DNA of 64,000 bases from contig JAKZES010000007.1 of NCBI GenBank assembly GCA_022548915.1, positions 62,001 through 126,000 on the forward strand. The letters are read 5' to 3'. The first letter of the stretch is position 1, and every line of letters begins with the position of its first letter. A program made the translations under genes and the position numbers. A model generated the notes under the pieces. That model saw only the letters and a program-made list of their open reading frames with translations, was not told the DNA's origin and searched no databases. Shown here piece by piece: positions 31,562 to 40,106 of this stretch. This DNA comes from Verrucomicrobiaceae bacterium E54 (GTDB lineage Bacteria; Verrucomicrobiota; Verrucomicrobiia; Verrucomicrobiales; Akkermansiaceae).

Positions 31562-32335
31562 TCAATCAGGTCGATCATTCCACGCCACCAGATCGGCGTA
31601 TCGGATCGCCGAGCCACCGAAGATGTCGAGGGCCGAACCGACGGTGACATCCACGCGGCCCTTGCCGAGGCAATCGACCAACTGCAGATCCTCCATCGAG
31701 GCAACCCCGCCGGCGTAGGTCACCGGGCAACCGGCCCACTCTCCGAGCAAGCTCACCAGCCCGGTGTCGATCCCTCCGCAGAGACCTTCGACGTCGGCGG
31801 CGTGGATCAGGAATTCGTCGCAGAAGGGAGCGAGCCGATCCAGAGTCGCGGCGTCCACCCGCAGATCGGTCAGAGTCTGCCAGCGGTTCGTCGCCACCAC
31901 CCAGCCGTCCTCGTGCCGCCGGCACGACAGGTCGATCACGATGCGCCCGGCCCCGACCCGGTCCGCGAGTTCACGGACGCGATCCTCCGAGAGCCTCACA
32001 CCATCCTCGAAAAGCCAAGAGGTCACGATCACGTGCGACGCCCCGGCTTCCAGCCACTCCGATGCATTCGACGCGTCGATGCCGCCACCGAGTTGCATTC
32101 CACCCGGCCACGCCGCCAGCGCCTGGCGCGCGGCCTCGTCGTTGCCCGGACCCAGCTTGATCACGTGACCACCACGCAGATCGTCGCCGCGAAACATCTT
32201 CGCGAAGTCTCCCGGACTGCGGTCCGAGACGAAATTCTCGGTCGGCCCCGGTCCGTCGTCGCGGAGCGTTCCACCGACGATCTGCTTCACTTTTCCTTGG
32301 TGGAGATCGATGCACGGTCGGAAGCGGCAGCTCAT
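31562..32335 (-). CDS. hisA: HisA, eukaryotic (HIS6) type isomerase
   Basis: 257 residues. It converts ProFAR to PRFAR in histidine synthesis. Unlike the common bacterial HisA, the wording matches yeast/plant HIS6: FRPCIDLHQGKVKQIVGGTL, HVIKLGPGNDEAARQAL, HVIVTSWLFEDG, VIDLSCRRHEDGWVVATNRW, EFLIHAADVEGLCGGID, TVGSALDIFGG. The first Asp (CIDLH) and the second (HAADVEG) are in place. The ATG at 32335 is the one that starts this domain; upstream in-frame sequence comes from the 23-base repeat. Confidence 0.93.
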   Translation of the reverse strand: MSCRFRPCIDLHQGKVKQIVGGTLRDDGPGPTENFVSDRSPGDFAKMFRGDDLRGGHVIKLGPGNDEAARQALAAWPGGMQLGGGIDASNASEWLEAGASHVIVTSWLFEDGVRLSEDRVRELADRVGAGRIVIDLSCRRHEDGWVVATNRWQTLTDLRVDAATLDRLAPFCDEFLIHAADVEGLCGGIDTGLVSLLGEWAGCPVTYAGGVASMEDLQLVDCLGKGRVDVTVGSALDIFGGSAIRYADLVAWNDRPD

Positions 32336-32359
32336 GGCGCGAGGCTGGGCGGCGAGCTT

Positions 32360-32382
32360 CCAAGTGAGAAGTTCCAAGTTCC
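32360..32382 (+). repeat. 23-base dispersed repeat core, copy B
   Basis: Identical to 12997-13019. It lies 25 bases upstream of the hisA start on the opposite face of the gap to the 81-aa gene. Confidence 0.85.
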
Positions 32383-32513
32383 CCGACGTCGCCCTCCGGG
32401 CGATGACGGGCCGGCAAGGCTGGGGGAAAGCGACCTCCCGCAGTGCCTGACAAGCTACGCAGCACCAGATTTTCAATCTCGCTAAACAAGTAAATCGATG
32501 CGATCCTCCCGAC

Positions 32514-32759
32514 ATGACTCTCGCCTCTTCCGCTCTTGTATTTCCCGCCACGGCCACGGTCATCGGGTGGGTGATCTTCGGCGGGGTTTCGATGATCGCC
32601 TTGGGCTACGCCAAGTTGAAGCAGGAGTGGTTCGCCGCCGTCGTCGGGGTTTCGATCGGCGTCTACCCCTACTTTTTCCCCAGCGGTCCGGTGTTCTGGA
32701 CGCTCGGTGTCTTGCTGACCACGCTGCTCTTCGTTCCGCGGCGGCACCTGCCTTGGTAG
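32514..32759 (+). CDS. Small hypothetical membrane protein
   Basis: 81 residues, function not recognised. Three short hydrophobic helices (ATVIGWVIFGGVSMIALGYA; WFAAVVGVSIGVYPYFF; VFWTLGVLLTTLLFV) joined by few charged residues, and a basic end (PRRHLPW) consistent with cytoplasm. Immediately after the stop is hairpin CGTCCGG-AGG-CCGGACG (32761-32777), a likely terminator. Conserved small membrane proteins of this size are common in Verrucomicrobia, but I cannot name the family. Confidence 0.65.
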   Translation: MTLASSALVFPATATVIGWVIFGGVSMIALGYAKLKQEWFAAVVGVSIGVYPYFFPSGPVFWTLGVLLTTLLFVPRRHLPW

Positions 32760-32760
32760 T

Positions 32761-33034
32761 CGTCCGGAGGCCGGACGGCCCCACCCCGGAACGAAGTGCT
32801 CTTAAGCTCGCGGGCCCGGGGCGGACCGCCTCCAAGCTCACATCTCGAGCATCAGACGCGTCGGACTCTCGGCGGAGTGGCTCGCTCCGCGGGCCATGGC
32901 GGGGCAGGTCGGCTTCCTAGCCGACATGGATCCGGCGGACGCCAATCTTCAAGATGGAACGAAACACTCAAGGCCGCCCGCCATCCGCGACGTGGACGTC
33001 GCCACGCCCCGGCATGGCGCTCAGGAGAGCGCCA
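32761..33034. repeat. Hairpin cluster between the 81-aa gene and sucB
   Basis: Four short hairpins: CGTCCGG-AGG-CCGGACG (32761-32777), GTCGGCT-TCCT-AGCCGAC (32908-32925), GCGACG-TGGA-CGTCGC (32987-33002, loop TCCA on the other strand) and TGGCGCTC-AGGA-GAGCGCCA (33015-33034, loop TCCT on the minus strand). They resemble the TCCG hairpins at 16015-16062. The last one lies 4 bases beyond the sucB stop and could be its terminator. Inside the cluster is a relic of the sucB end. No coding region is visible. Confidence 0.6.
32838..32870 (-). pseudogene. Relic of sucB 3' end
   Basis: Minus-strand 33 bases encode [10 protein letters not shown]-stop. The intact sucB ends [10 protein letters not shown]-stop at 33039-33071. 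DNA identity is 29/33, with two of the ten codons differing silently. Homology stops sharply at the first codon. A duplicated gene end 168 bases downstream of the real one is most easily explained by past insertion of a small element or partial duplication. Confidence 0.7.
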
Positions 33035-33038
33035 CTCC

Positions 33039-34523
33039 TCACATCTCGAGCATCAAGCGCGTCGGATTTTCGATGCAGTCCTTGATGCGGATCAGGAAAG
33101 TGACCGCCTCCTTGCCGTCCACCAACCGGTGGTCGTAGCTCAGCGCGAGATACATCATCGGCCGGATCTCGACCTTGCCATCCACCGCGACCGGGCGCTG
33201 CTGGATGGTATGCATCCCGAGGATGCCGGACTGCGGAGGATTCAGGATGGGCGTGCTCAGGAGAGAACCGTAGGTGCCGCCATTCGAGATGGTGAACACA
33301 CCGCCCTGGAGATCCTCGAGCTGGATCTTCCCGTCACGGGCCTTGCCCGCGTAGTCGATGATGTCCTGCTCGATCTCGGCGAAGCTCTTCTGGTCGCAAT
33401 CGCGGAGCACCGGCACGACGAGGCCCTTCTCGGTGCCGATCGCCACGCCGACGTCGTAAAAGTGGTTTTCGATGATCTCGTTGCCGTCGATCATGCCGTT
33501 GACCTGGGGCACGTCCTTGAGTGCCTGGACCACGGCCTTCACGAAGAAGGACATGAAGCCGAGCTTCACTCCGTGCTTGGCGATGAAGTCCTCCTGGACC
33601 GACTTCCGCAGCTTCATCACGGACGACATGTCCGCTTCGTTGAAAGTCGTGAGGATGGCCGCGGTTTGCTGGGCATTGACCAGGTGGGTCGCGATCTTCC
33701 GCCGCAGCATGCTCATCTTGCGGCGGGTCACCCGACCCTCCGCGACCGGCGTCGTGTCGGGCCGCTCCGCCGGCGCATCGACGATCTTGAAGTCCGGCTT
33801 CGCCTCGGCGGCTGCGGACTCCGGCTTGGGGGCCGGTGCCTTCTCTTTCTCCGGCGTGGCCGGGGCTGCCTGCTTCGAAGATTCCTTTGCAGGCACCGCG
33901 GGAGCGCTCTCCGGCGCGGGTTTCGAACTCCCCGCCCCGACCGTGATCCGGGCAATCACGGTGCCGATGGAGACCTCTTCCCCTTCCGGAACCACGATCT
34001 CCAGGCGACCGGATTCCTCGGCCTCGAGTTCGGTCGAAACCTTGTCGGTCTCCAGCGTCACCAACGCCTCGCCCTTCGAGACCGAGTCGCCATCCTTCCT
34101 GCGCCAGGCGGCGACGTTGGCGGTGGTGATCGACTCGCCGGCGGCGGGCACCTTGACATCGATGGTCTTACCCTCCCCGGTGGCCGGGGCCGGCGCGGAT
34201 TCGGCGGGTGCCTGCTCCTCGATTGCGGGCTCTGAGGCGCTCTCGGTTTGTGGTTCCGGGCCGGGCTCGGGCTCGGCACTGCCGGCGGCACTCTCGTCGA
34301 TCTCGGCGATCACGGTGCCGATGGCGACCTCCTCACCTTCCTCGACCATGATCTTGAGCACGCCGGCGACATCCGCGGCGAGTTCGTTGGAGACCTTGTC
34401 GGTTTCGAGGGTCACGAGCACGTCGCCCTTGGCGACGCTCTCGCCATCCTTCTTGTGCCAGGTCGCGACATTGGCGCTGGTGATCGACTCACCGGCGGCG
34501 GGAACTTTGACTTCGGTAGCCAT
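33039..34523 (-). CDS. sucB: 2-oxoglutarate dehydrogenase E2 (dihydrolipoamide succinyltransferase), two lipoyl domains
   Basis: 494 residues. Domains: lipoyl 1 (about 1-77, [11 protein letters not shown] with lipoyl-Lys43), Ala/Pro/Glu linker, lipoyl 2 (about 120-195, [11 protein letters not shown]), second linker, then catalytic CAT domain (270-494) with [29 protein letters not shown] and [12 protein letters not shown] (His and Asp of the acyltransferase). Most bacterial SucB have one lipoyl domain; here two are present and the expected peripheral-subunit-binding domain between linker and core is not seen. sucA lies 18 bases upstream. Confidence 0.95.
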   Translation of the reverse strand: MATEVKVPAAGESITSANVATWHKKDGESVAKGDVLVTLETDKVSNELAADVAGVLKIMVEEGEEVAIGTVIAEIDESAAGSAEPEPGPEPQTESASEPAIEEQAPAESAPAPATGEGKTIDVKVPAAGESITTANVAAWRRKDGDSVSKGEALVTLETDKVSTELEAEESGRLEIVVPEGEEVSIGTVIARITVGAGSSKPAPESAPAVPAKESSKQAAPATPEKEKAPAPKPESAAAEAKPDFKIVDAPAERPDTTPVAEGRVTRRKMSMLRRKIATHLVNAQQTAAILTTFNEADMSSVMKLRKSVQEDFIAKHGVKLGFMSFFVKAVVQALKDVPQVNGMIDGNEIIENHFYDVGVAIGTEKGLVVPVLRDCDQKSFAEIEQDIIDYAGKARDGKIQLEDLQGGVFTISNGGTYGSLLSTPILNPPQSGILGMHTIQQRPVAVDGKVEIRPMMYLALSYDHRLVDGKEAVTFLIRIKDCIENPTRLMLEM

Positions 34524-34541
34524 GGAAATGGGAAAACTGGA

Positions 34542-37307
34542 TCAGACCGAGAAGGCCTGCTCGATGAGGGACTTCTGTTCGCGGTGGTGCATCGCCTTCG
34601 AACCGGCGGCGGTGCTGGAGGCGCGTCCCCTGCCGGCGTAGCGGACCCTGCGGTCGACCACCTTCTCGAGCCGGGGGAAGATGTAGGACCACGCCCCCAT
34701 GTTGAGCGGCTCCTCCTGGCACCAGACGAACTTCGAGGCGTTCGGGAACTGGGCGACGAGTGCTCCCACCATTTCATCGTGGAAGGGATAGAGCTGCTCC
34801 ATCCGGAGGATCGCCGTGTTGTGAATCTCGTTCTCGTCGCGGTAGGCCATGAGGTCGTAGAAGACCTTGCCGCTGCAGAAAACGATCCGGTTGACGACCG
34901 ACGGATCATCGAAGTTCTTCGGATCCGGGAGGACCTCCTGGAAACAGGAACCCTCCAGCAGGTCGTCGATCCTCGAAACCGCCTCGGCCCGGGTCAGCAG
35001 GCTCTTCGGGGTCATGAGGATCATCGGCTTGCGGAAGGGCCGCTTTTTCTGCCGCCGCAGCGCGTGAAAGTACTGCGCGGGCGTGGTGAAGTTGCCGATG
35101 ACCATGTTCTTCTCTGCGCAGAGTTGCAGAAAGCGTTCCAACCGGGCGCTCGAATGCTCGGGACCCATGCCCTCGTAGCCGTGCGGGAGGAGCAGGACGA
35201 TGTCCGAGGGGGTCTGCCACTTCGACTCCGCCGAGCAGATGAACTGATCGATGATGACCTGCGCGCCGTTGGAGAAATCGCCGAACTGGGCTTCCCACAT
35301 GTTGAGCATGTTGGGCGCGCCGAGCGAGTAGCCGTAGTCGAAGCCGAGCACCGCAAACTCCGAGAGCAGCGAGTTGTAGACGCAGAACTTCGCCTGGTCG
35401 TCGCTGAGGTTCTGGAGCGGGATGTAGCGCTCGCGCGACTCCGAGTCGTAGAAGACGGCGTGCCGCTGGGAGAAGGTGCCGCGCCGGCAATCCTGGCCGG
35501 AGAGGCGGACCGGATAGCCCTCCATCAGCAAGGATCCCCACGCCAGGGACTCCGCGAAGGCCCAGTCGATGGGACTTCCGTTCTCGAGGGCTTCCAGGCG
35601 CCGGGGGACGAAACGCTTGGCCAGCGTCGGATGCAGATTGAACCCATCGGGCACCGTGGTCAGCACCCGGCCGACATGCTCGATGACCGACTGTGGCACC
35701 CCGGTCGGAACCGGCGCATGGGTGTAGCGCTCCTGCGCCACCGCCGTGGATCCGGAAAAGACGGTGCGATCGCCCGCCTCCTCGAGTTCCTTCATCTTGC
35801 TGTGGCCCTCCTCGAGGCGCGCCTGGATCTCACCCTCCAGCTGTTTCGCCTCCTCTTCGGAAATGGATCCCTCCTCGATCAGCCGTCGCTTGTAGAGCTC
35901 ACCGACGTTGTCGCGGGACTGGATCTGCCGGTAGATGTGCGGCTGGGTGAAGGCGGCCTGGTCGGTCTCGTTGTGGCCCTGCCGGCGGTAGCAGTACATG
36001 TCGATCACGACGTCCCGGCCGAAGTGCTGGCGGAACTCCAGCGCGAAGAGCGCCGCCCAGAAGAGCTCCATCGGCTCCTCGCCGTTCACGTGCAGGATCG
36101 GCGCCTCGATCATCTTGGCGACATCGGTCGCGTAGGACGACGAGCGGGCGTCGGCCGGCATCGTGGTGAAGCCGATCTGGTTGTTGATGATGAGGTGGAT
36201 CGTGCCGCCGGTGCGGTACCCGGGAAGTTGGGAGAGATTGAGCACCTCGGCGACCGAACCCTGGCCGGCAAAGGCGGCGTCGCCGTGGATGAGGATGGGC
36301 AGCACCCGCTTGCGATCGGTCTTCACCCCGTCGTCGCCGATCAGGCGCTGGCGGGCGCGGGCCTTGCCCTCGACGACCGGATTCACCGCCTCGAGGTGGC
36401 TCGGGTTGGCCGCAAGGCTGACCCGCACCTCGCCATCGGGCAAGGTGTGGACCTTCTCGTAGCCGAGGTGGTACTTCACGTCGCCGTCACCCGCGACCAG
36501 GTCGGGCACGTAGTTGGGCGTGAATTCGTAGAGGATCGTGTGCAGCGACTTCCGCACGAAGTTTGCCAGCACGTTGAGGCGCCCGCGGTGGGCCATGCCC
36601 ATCTCGATCTCGAGCACCTCGGCGGCCGGGCATGCCCGCAGGATGGCATTCAGAACCACCATCGCGCCCTCGCCGCCCTCCAGCGAAAAGCGTTTTTCCC
36701 CGAGGAACTTGCGCCCGAGGAAACTTTCAAATGCTTCCGATTCCAGGAGCCACCGCAGCGCCTCCTTCTTGCGCTCCCGGGTGTCGGCCTCGCGACGCAC
36801 CCGGCCCTCGATCCGCTCGCGCACCCAGTGGCGGACGGTCGTGTTGTGGATGTGCATGAACTCGAAGCCGATCGCCCCCGAGTAGGTCTTCTCCAGCTCG
36901 GCGATCATCTCGCGGAGCTTCATCTTCTCGCCGTCCCGGAAAAACGGGTTGGAGGCCTCGCGGTCGAGATCCGCCTCGGTGAAGCCGAACTGGCTCAGAT
37001 CCAGGCGCGGGTTCAGCTCGGGGTCTCCGATCGGATTGATGTCGGCCTGGGTGTGCCCGAGCGTCCGGTAATTGTAAACGAGGCTGACGACCTTGCCGTA
37101 GAAGGCGATGTCATCGCTGACGCCACCGGAAACCGGCGTGACGGCCGCCTGCACTCCGCCCTTGGGCCGGGGCTGGGTTGTGCCGAGTTCGAAACCCTCG
37201 AAAAATGCCGCCCAAGTCGGCTCCACGGACTGGGGATCCTCGCTCCAGAGCGCATACTTCTCCTCGAGAATTTCCGCATTCAAGCGGGCGGAGACCGACG
37301 ATTTCAT
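34542..37307 (-). CDS. sucA: 2-oxoglutarate dehydrogenase E1
   Basis: 921 residues, TPP-dependent decarboxylase. It oxidatively decarboxylates 2-oxoglutarate and passes the succinyl group to SucB. Motifs: LGMAHRGRLN-type EMGMAHRGRLNVLANF, HGDAAFAGQGSVAEVLNLS (TPP/Mg), INNQIGFTT, MYCYRRQGHNETDQ, LPHGYEGMGPEHSSARLERFL, WCQEEPLNMGAW. N-terminus (VSARLNAEILEEKYALWSED) is the E2-binding region of the family. First gene of the sucA-sucB pair; 146 bases separate it from the divergent ABC gene. Confidence 0.97.
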   Translation of the reverse strand: MKSSVSARLNAEILEEKYALWSEDPQSVEPTWAAFFEGFELGTTQPRPKGGVQAAVTPVSGGVSDDIAFYGKVVSLVYNYRTLGHTQADINPIGDPELNPRLDLSQFGFTEADLDREASNPFFRDGEKMKLREMIAELEKTYSGAIGFEFMHIHNTTVRHWVRERIEGRVRREADTRERKKEALRWLLESEAFESFLGRKFLGEKRFSLEGGEGAMVVLNAILRACPAAEVLEIEMGMAHRGRLNVLANFVRKSLHTILYEFTPNYVPDLVAGDGDVKYHLGYEKVHTLPDGEVRVSLAANPSHLEAVNPVVEGKARARQRLIGDDGVKTDRKRVLPILIHGDAAFAGQGSVAEVLNLSQLPGYRTGGTIHLIINNQIGFTTMPADARSSSYATDVAKMIEAPILHVNGEEPMELFWAALFALEFRQHFGRDVVIDMYCYRRQGHNETDQAAFTQPHIYRQIQSRDNVGELYKRRLIEEGSISEEEAKQLEGEIQARLEEGHSKMKELEEAGDRTVFSGSTAVAQERYTHAPVPTGVPQSVIEHVGRVLTTVPDGFNLHPTLAKRFVPRRLEALENGSPIDWAFAESLAWGSLLMEGYPVRLSGQDCRRGTFSQRHAVFYDSESRERYIPLQNLSDDQAKFCVYNSLLSEFAVLGFDYGYSLGAPNMLNMWEAQFGDFSNGAQVIIDQFICSAESKWQTPSDIVLLLPHGYEGMGPEHSSARLERFLQLCAEKNMVIGNFTTPAQYFHALRRQKKRPFRKPMILMTPKSLLTRAEAVSRIDDLLEGSCFQEVLPDPKNFDDPSVVNRIVFCSGKVFYDLMAYRDENEIHNTAILRMEQLYPFHDEMVGALVAQFPNASKFVWCQEEPLNMGAWSYIFPRLEKVVDRRVRYAGRGRASSTAAGSKAMHHREQKSLIEQAFSV

Positions 37308-37453
37308 TGACTCAGCGTTTGCAGTGATGGGTGCTCCTGATCGAAAATTTCCGACTTGGCCCGGGCGGCGCAGCGCTTAGGTAAGGGGCGTCCCCGACGA
37401 CGTCAACAGCACAGGGGCCGAAAACCCCCGGAATCCCACGATTTTCCGCCTGC

Positions 37454-38395
37454 ATGATCGAAGTCCACGACCTCACCAAACGATTCTCGCGCCAAACCGT
37501 CGTGAGCGACGTGTCCTTCAACGTCGGCCAGGGTGAAATCGTCGGCTTCCTCGGGCCGAACGGAGCCGGAAAGACCACCACCATGCGGATGCTCACCGGA
37601 TACCTGCCGCCGAGCTCGGGCAGCGTGTCCATCGCCGGCTTCGACGTCCTGCGCCAGTCGGTCGAGGCTCGGCGCCGGATCGGCTACATGCCGGAAAACG
37701 TCCCGCTCTACGACGACATGCGGGTCCGCGAGTATCTCAAATACCGGGCCCGGCTCAAGGGGCTTTCCAACCGGGATGCCCGCGCCCGGGTCAACGACGT
37801 GGTCGATACCTGCGGCCTCGATTCGGTGCGGCGCAAGATGATCAAGGTGCTGTCGAAGGGATTCCGCCAGCGGGTCGGCCTCGCCGACGCGCTGATCCAC
37901 TCGCCCGACCTGCTGATCCTCGACGAACCGACCAACGGCCTCGACCCCAACCAGATTCGCCAGATCCGCGAACTGATCCGTCGACTCGGGGAAAGACACA
38001 CGATCCTCCTTTCCACCCACATCCTCAGCGAGGTCGAGATGACCTGCGGGCGGGTGATCATCATCGACGGCGGCAAGATCCGCGCCGAGGACACGCCGCG
38101 GGCACTGGTCGACAACATGCGCGCGGCCGGCAGGGTGATGGTGGAGTTGCAGGCCGAGGCGGATGTCGTCATCGAAGAAATGACCCGCCTCGACCACGTG
38201 AAGCGCGTCACGGCGGGGGACGCCGCCGACGGCGACGACCGCTGGACGAGTTTCGAGGTGCTCGTCGATTCCGGCACCGACGCCCGCGAGCGGATCCACG
38301 AACTGGTCGTGCGCAAGAAGTGGCCGCTGCGGGATCTTCACCGCCACACCGCCTCGCTCGAGGACGTTTTCGTCGAGTTGACCCGTCGCGACTGA
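37454..38395 (+). CDS. ABC transporter ATPase (GldA/CcmA-like)
   Basis: 313 residues. Walker A GPNGAGKTTTMRML (about 36-49), signature LSKGFRQRVGLADALI (about 134-149), Walker B LLILDEPTNGLDP and the H-loop LSTHILSEVE are intact. The wording (TKRFSRQTVVSDVSFNVGQGEIVGFLGPNGAGKTT) is close to GldA/CcmA-type exporters of polysaccharide, gliding or drug efflux. No permease gene is adjacent in this window, so the transporter partner is unknown. A C-terminal 90-residue domain of unknown role follows the ATPase. Confidence 0.88.
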   Translation: MIEVHDLTKRFSRQTVVSDVSFNVGQGEIVGFLGPNGAGKTTTMRMLTGYLPPSSGSVSIAGFDVLRQSVEARRRIGYMPENVPLYDDMRVREYLKYRARLKGLSNRDARARVNDVVDTCGLDSVRRKMIKVLSKGFRQRVGLADALIHSPDLLILDEPTNGLDPNQIRQIRELIRRLGERHTILLSTHILSEVEMTCGRVIIIDGGKIRAEDTPRALVDNMRAAGRVMVELQAEADVVIEEMTRLDHVKRVTAGDAADGDDRWTSFEVLVDSGTDARERIHELVVRKKWPLRDLHRHTASLEDVFVELTRRD

Positions 38396-38398
38396 GGG

Positions 38399-38896
38399 CT
38401 ACTCCCGCCGCCACGCCCCGACCATGATGCCGAGGCCGCCGACGAGGAAGAGCAGCGGAAACCACAGCGAGTAGCCGGGACCCCGCGACTCGCCCTCCAG
38501 CACCGCCTCGGAGGGCACCTCCGGGTTCACCCGGCACTCGGCCACCGACCCCCGCGGGTAGCGCTCGACCAGCGCCGCGGCCCGGTCCGGCTTCGACTTC
38601 CACGAGGCGCCGCGAAGCCGGTAGCGCCGCGACTCGTGGGTTTCGTCGTTCCAGTCGTACTGATAGAGCACGCTGAACCGGAACTCCTGCGGCATCGACT
38701 CCGGCCAGTCCGGATTCTCGCGACGGTCCTCGACCCTCGACTCAAGGATCGCGCAGGGAACGACCGGCCAATGGTCGATTTCCCGGGCGCGATCGAAACT
38801 CCGCCACATCAACCAGCTGAAGACGCCGCCCGCCAGGGCCAGCAGCAGCCCGATCAGGCTGAGATAGACGCGCGCACCCGTGGTCCTCGAAGGCAT
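38399..38896 (-). CDS. DUF3592 membrane protein
   Basis: 165 residues. N-terminal helix (VYLSLIGLLLALAGGVFSWLMW), then a soluble beta region (WPVVPCAILESRVEDRR, EFRFSVLYQYDWNDETHESRRY, AALVERYPRGSVAECRVNP) and a last helix. This is the DUF3592 pattern, widespread and of unknown function. It converges on the ABC ATPase gene with 3 bases between stop codons. Confidence 0.82.
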   Translation of the reverse strand: MPSRTTGARVYLSLIGLLLALAGGVFSWLMWRSFDRAREIDHWPVVPCAILESRVEDRRENPDWPESMPQEFRFSVLYQYDWNDETHESRRYRLRGASWKSKPDRAAALVERYPRGSVAECRVNPEVPSEAVLEGESRGPGYSLWFPLLFLVGGLGIMVGAWRRE

Positions 38897-38956
38897 GCCA
38901 CCCCTTGAACCGGCAAGCGCCCTTCGCCAAGCAAGAAGCGCGCGGGGATTTCCCCC

Positions 38957-38985
38957 TTTCCCCGATGCCGGGCCGCGGCTAGGAA
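38957..38985 (+). promoter_or_regulatory. Promoter with leaderless start for yqeY
   Basis: TTTCCC (38957-38962), a 17-base spacer and TAGGAA (38980-38985), 6 bases before the ATG at 38992. Same geometry as the promoter at 30933. Confidence 0.4.
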
Positions 38986-38991
38986 ACCGAC

Positions 38992-39447
38992 ATGAGTTCG
39001 CTCACCAACCGCATCCAGGATGATCTCAAGGCGGCCATGAAGGCCAGGGACAGCGAACGCCTCGCCGTGATCCGGGCGCTCAAGACCGCCATGACCAACG
39101 CCGCCATCGAAAAGGGCGGCCCGCAGGCCGAGATCGACGACGCCACCGCGATGGCCATCGTCCGCAAGCAGGTCAAGCAGCGGCAGGATTCCGCCAGCCA
39201 GTTCCGCGACGCCGGTCGCACCGAACTCGCCGACAAGGAGGACGTGGAAATCGCCATCCTCGAAACCTACCTGCCCTCCCCGCTGAGCGGGGACGAGATC
39301 ACCGGGTTGGTCGAGTCCGCCATCGTCGAGAGCGGGGCCTCGACCAAGGCCGACATGGGCAAGGTGATGAAACTGGTCCAGGAGCGCGCGGCCGGCCGCG
39401 CCGACGGCCGGACCCTCTCCCAGGAGGTCGCCAAACGGCTGTCCTGA
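38992..39447 (+). CDS. YqeY/GatB-type domain protein
   Basis: 151 residues. The N-terminal helical half (RIQDDLKAAMKARDSERLAV) and the C-terminal GatB/YqeY tail (ETYLPSPLSGDEI, GKVMKLVQERAAGRADGRTLS) are family signatures. YqeY resembles the tRNA-binding tail of GatB and may help tRNA amidation; its role is not established. TGA overlaps the ATG of ispD by one base. First gene of an operon yqeY-ispD-M16 peptidase. Confidence 0.92.
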   Translation: MSSLTNRIQDDLKAAMKARDSERLAVIRALKTAMTNAAIEKGGPQAEIDDATAMAIVRKQVKQRQDSASQFRDAGRTELADKEDVEIAILETYLPSPLSGDEITGLVESAIVESGASTKADMGKVMKLVQERAAGRADGRTLSQEVAKRLS

Positions 39448-40106
39448 TGGGCTGCGCGGGCGTCATCGTCGCCGCCGGAAGTTCCCGGCGGATGGGCTTC
39501 GACAAGCTGGCCGCTTCCCTCGACGGGGTGCCGGTGCTGCGCCGCAGCGTCGAACGCCTGATGGCCGTGCCGGAGATCACCCGCGTGATCGTCGTTTGCG
39601 CCGAGGACCGCTTCCGGGAACTCCTCGGCGGAGCATTCGCCAAGGAACTGAGTCGGGTCGACGGAGGAGCCGAGCGACAGGACTCGGTCCTCGCCGGCCT
39701 CGAAGCCCTGCAAGGCGACGACGAGCTGGTCGCGGTCCACGATGGCGCGCGCCCGCTGGTCGAGCCGTCCGACATCTCGTCCGCCATCGCGGCTGCCTCC
39801 GCCCATGGTGCCGCCACCCTGGCCCGGCCCGCGACCGAAACGCTCAAGCGGGCCGACGCCTCGGGCATCGTCGTGGAAAGCGTCGACCGCCAGGGGCTCT
39901 GGTTCACCGAAACCCCGCAGGTCTTCCGGGCCTCGCTCCTGCGCGAGGCCTACGAGGCGGTGGAAAAGGGCGGGCTCCACGTCACCGACGAGGTCTCGGC
40001 GGCCGAATCGATCGGGCTCCCGGTCCGGATCGTGCCGTCGAGCCGCCCCAATCCCAAGATCACCGTTCCGGCCGACCTCGACCTGGCCACCGCCCTGCTC
40101 CGCTGA
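39447..40106 (+). CDS. ispD: 2-C-methyl-D-erythritol 4-phosphate cytidylyltransferase
   Basis: 219 residues. Makes CDP-ME in the MEP isoprenoid pathway. CTP-binding AAGSSRRMGFDK (about 9-20), VHDGARPLV (about 98-106), LWFTETPQVF and TDEVSAAE with the conserved terminal VPSSRPNPKITVPADL are all seen. Overlaps yqeY by 1 base and the M16 peptidase by 1 base (TGATG at both joins). Confidence 0.95.
   Translation: MGCAGVIVAAGSSRRMGFDKLAASLDGVPVLRRSVERLMAVPEITRVIVVCAEDRFRELLGGAFAKELSRVDGGAERQDSVLAGLEALQGDDELVAVHDGARPLVEPSDISSAIAAASAHGAATLARPATETLKRADASGIVVESVDRQGLWFTETPQVFRASLLREAYEAVEKGGLHVTDEVSAAESIGLPVRIVPSSRPNPKITVPADLDLATALLR

Noticed and set aside
34248-37310. 1020-codon open frame antisense to sucA/sucB
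   Set aside because: Composition is skewed to Arg/Gly/Glu/His like other shadows, with no recognisable domain; sucA and sucB are certain.
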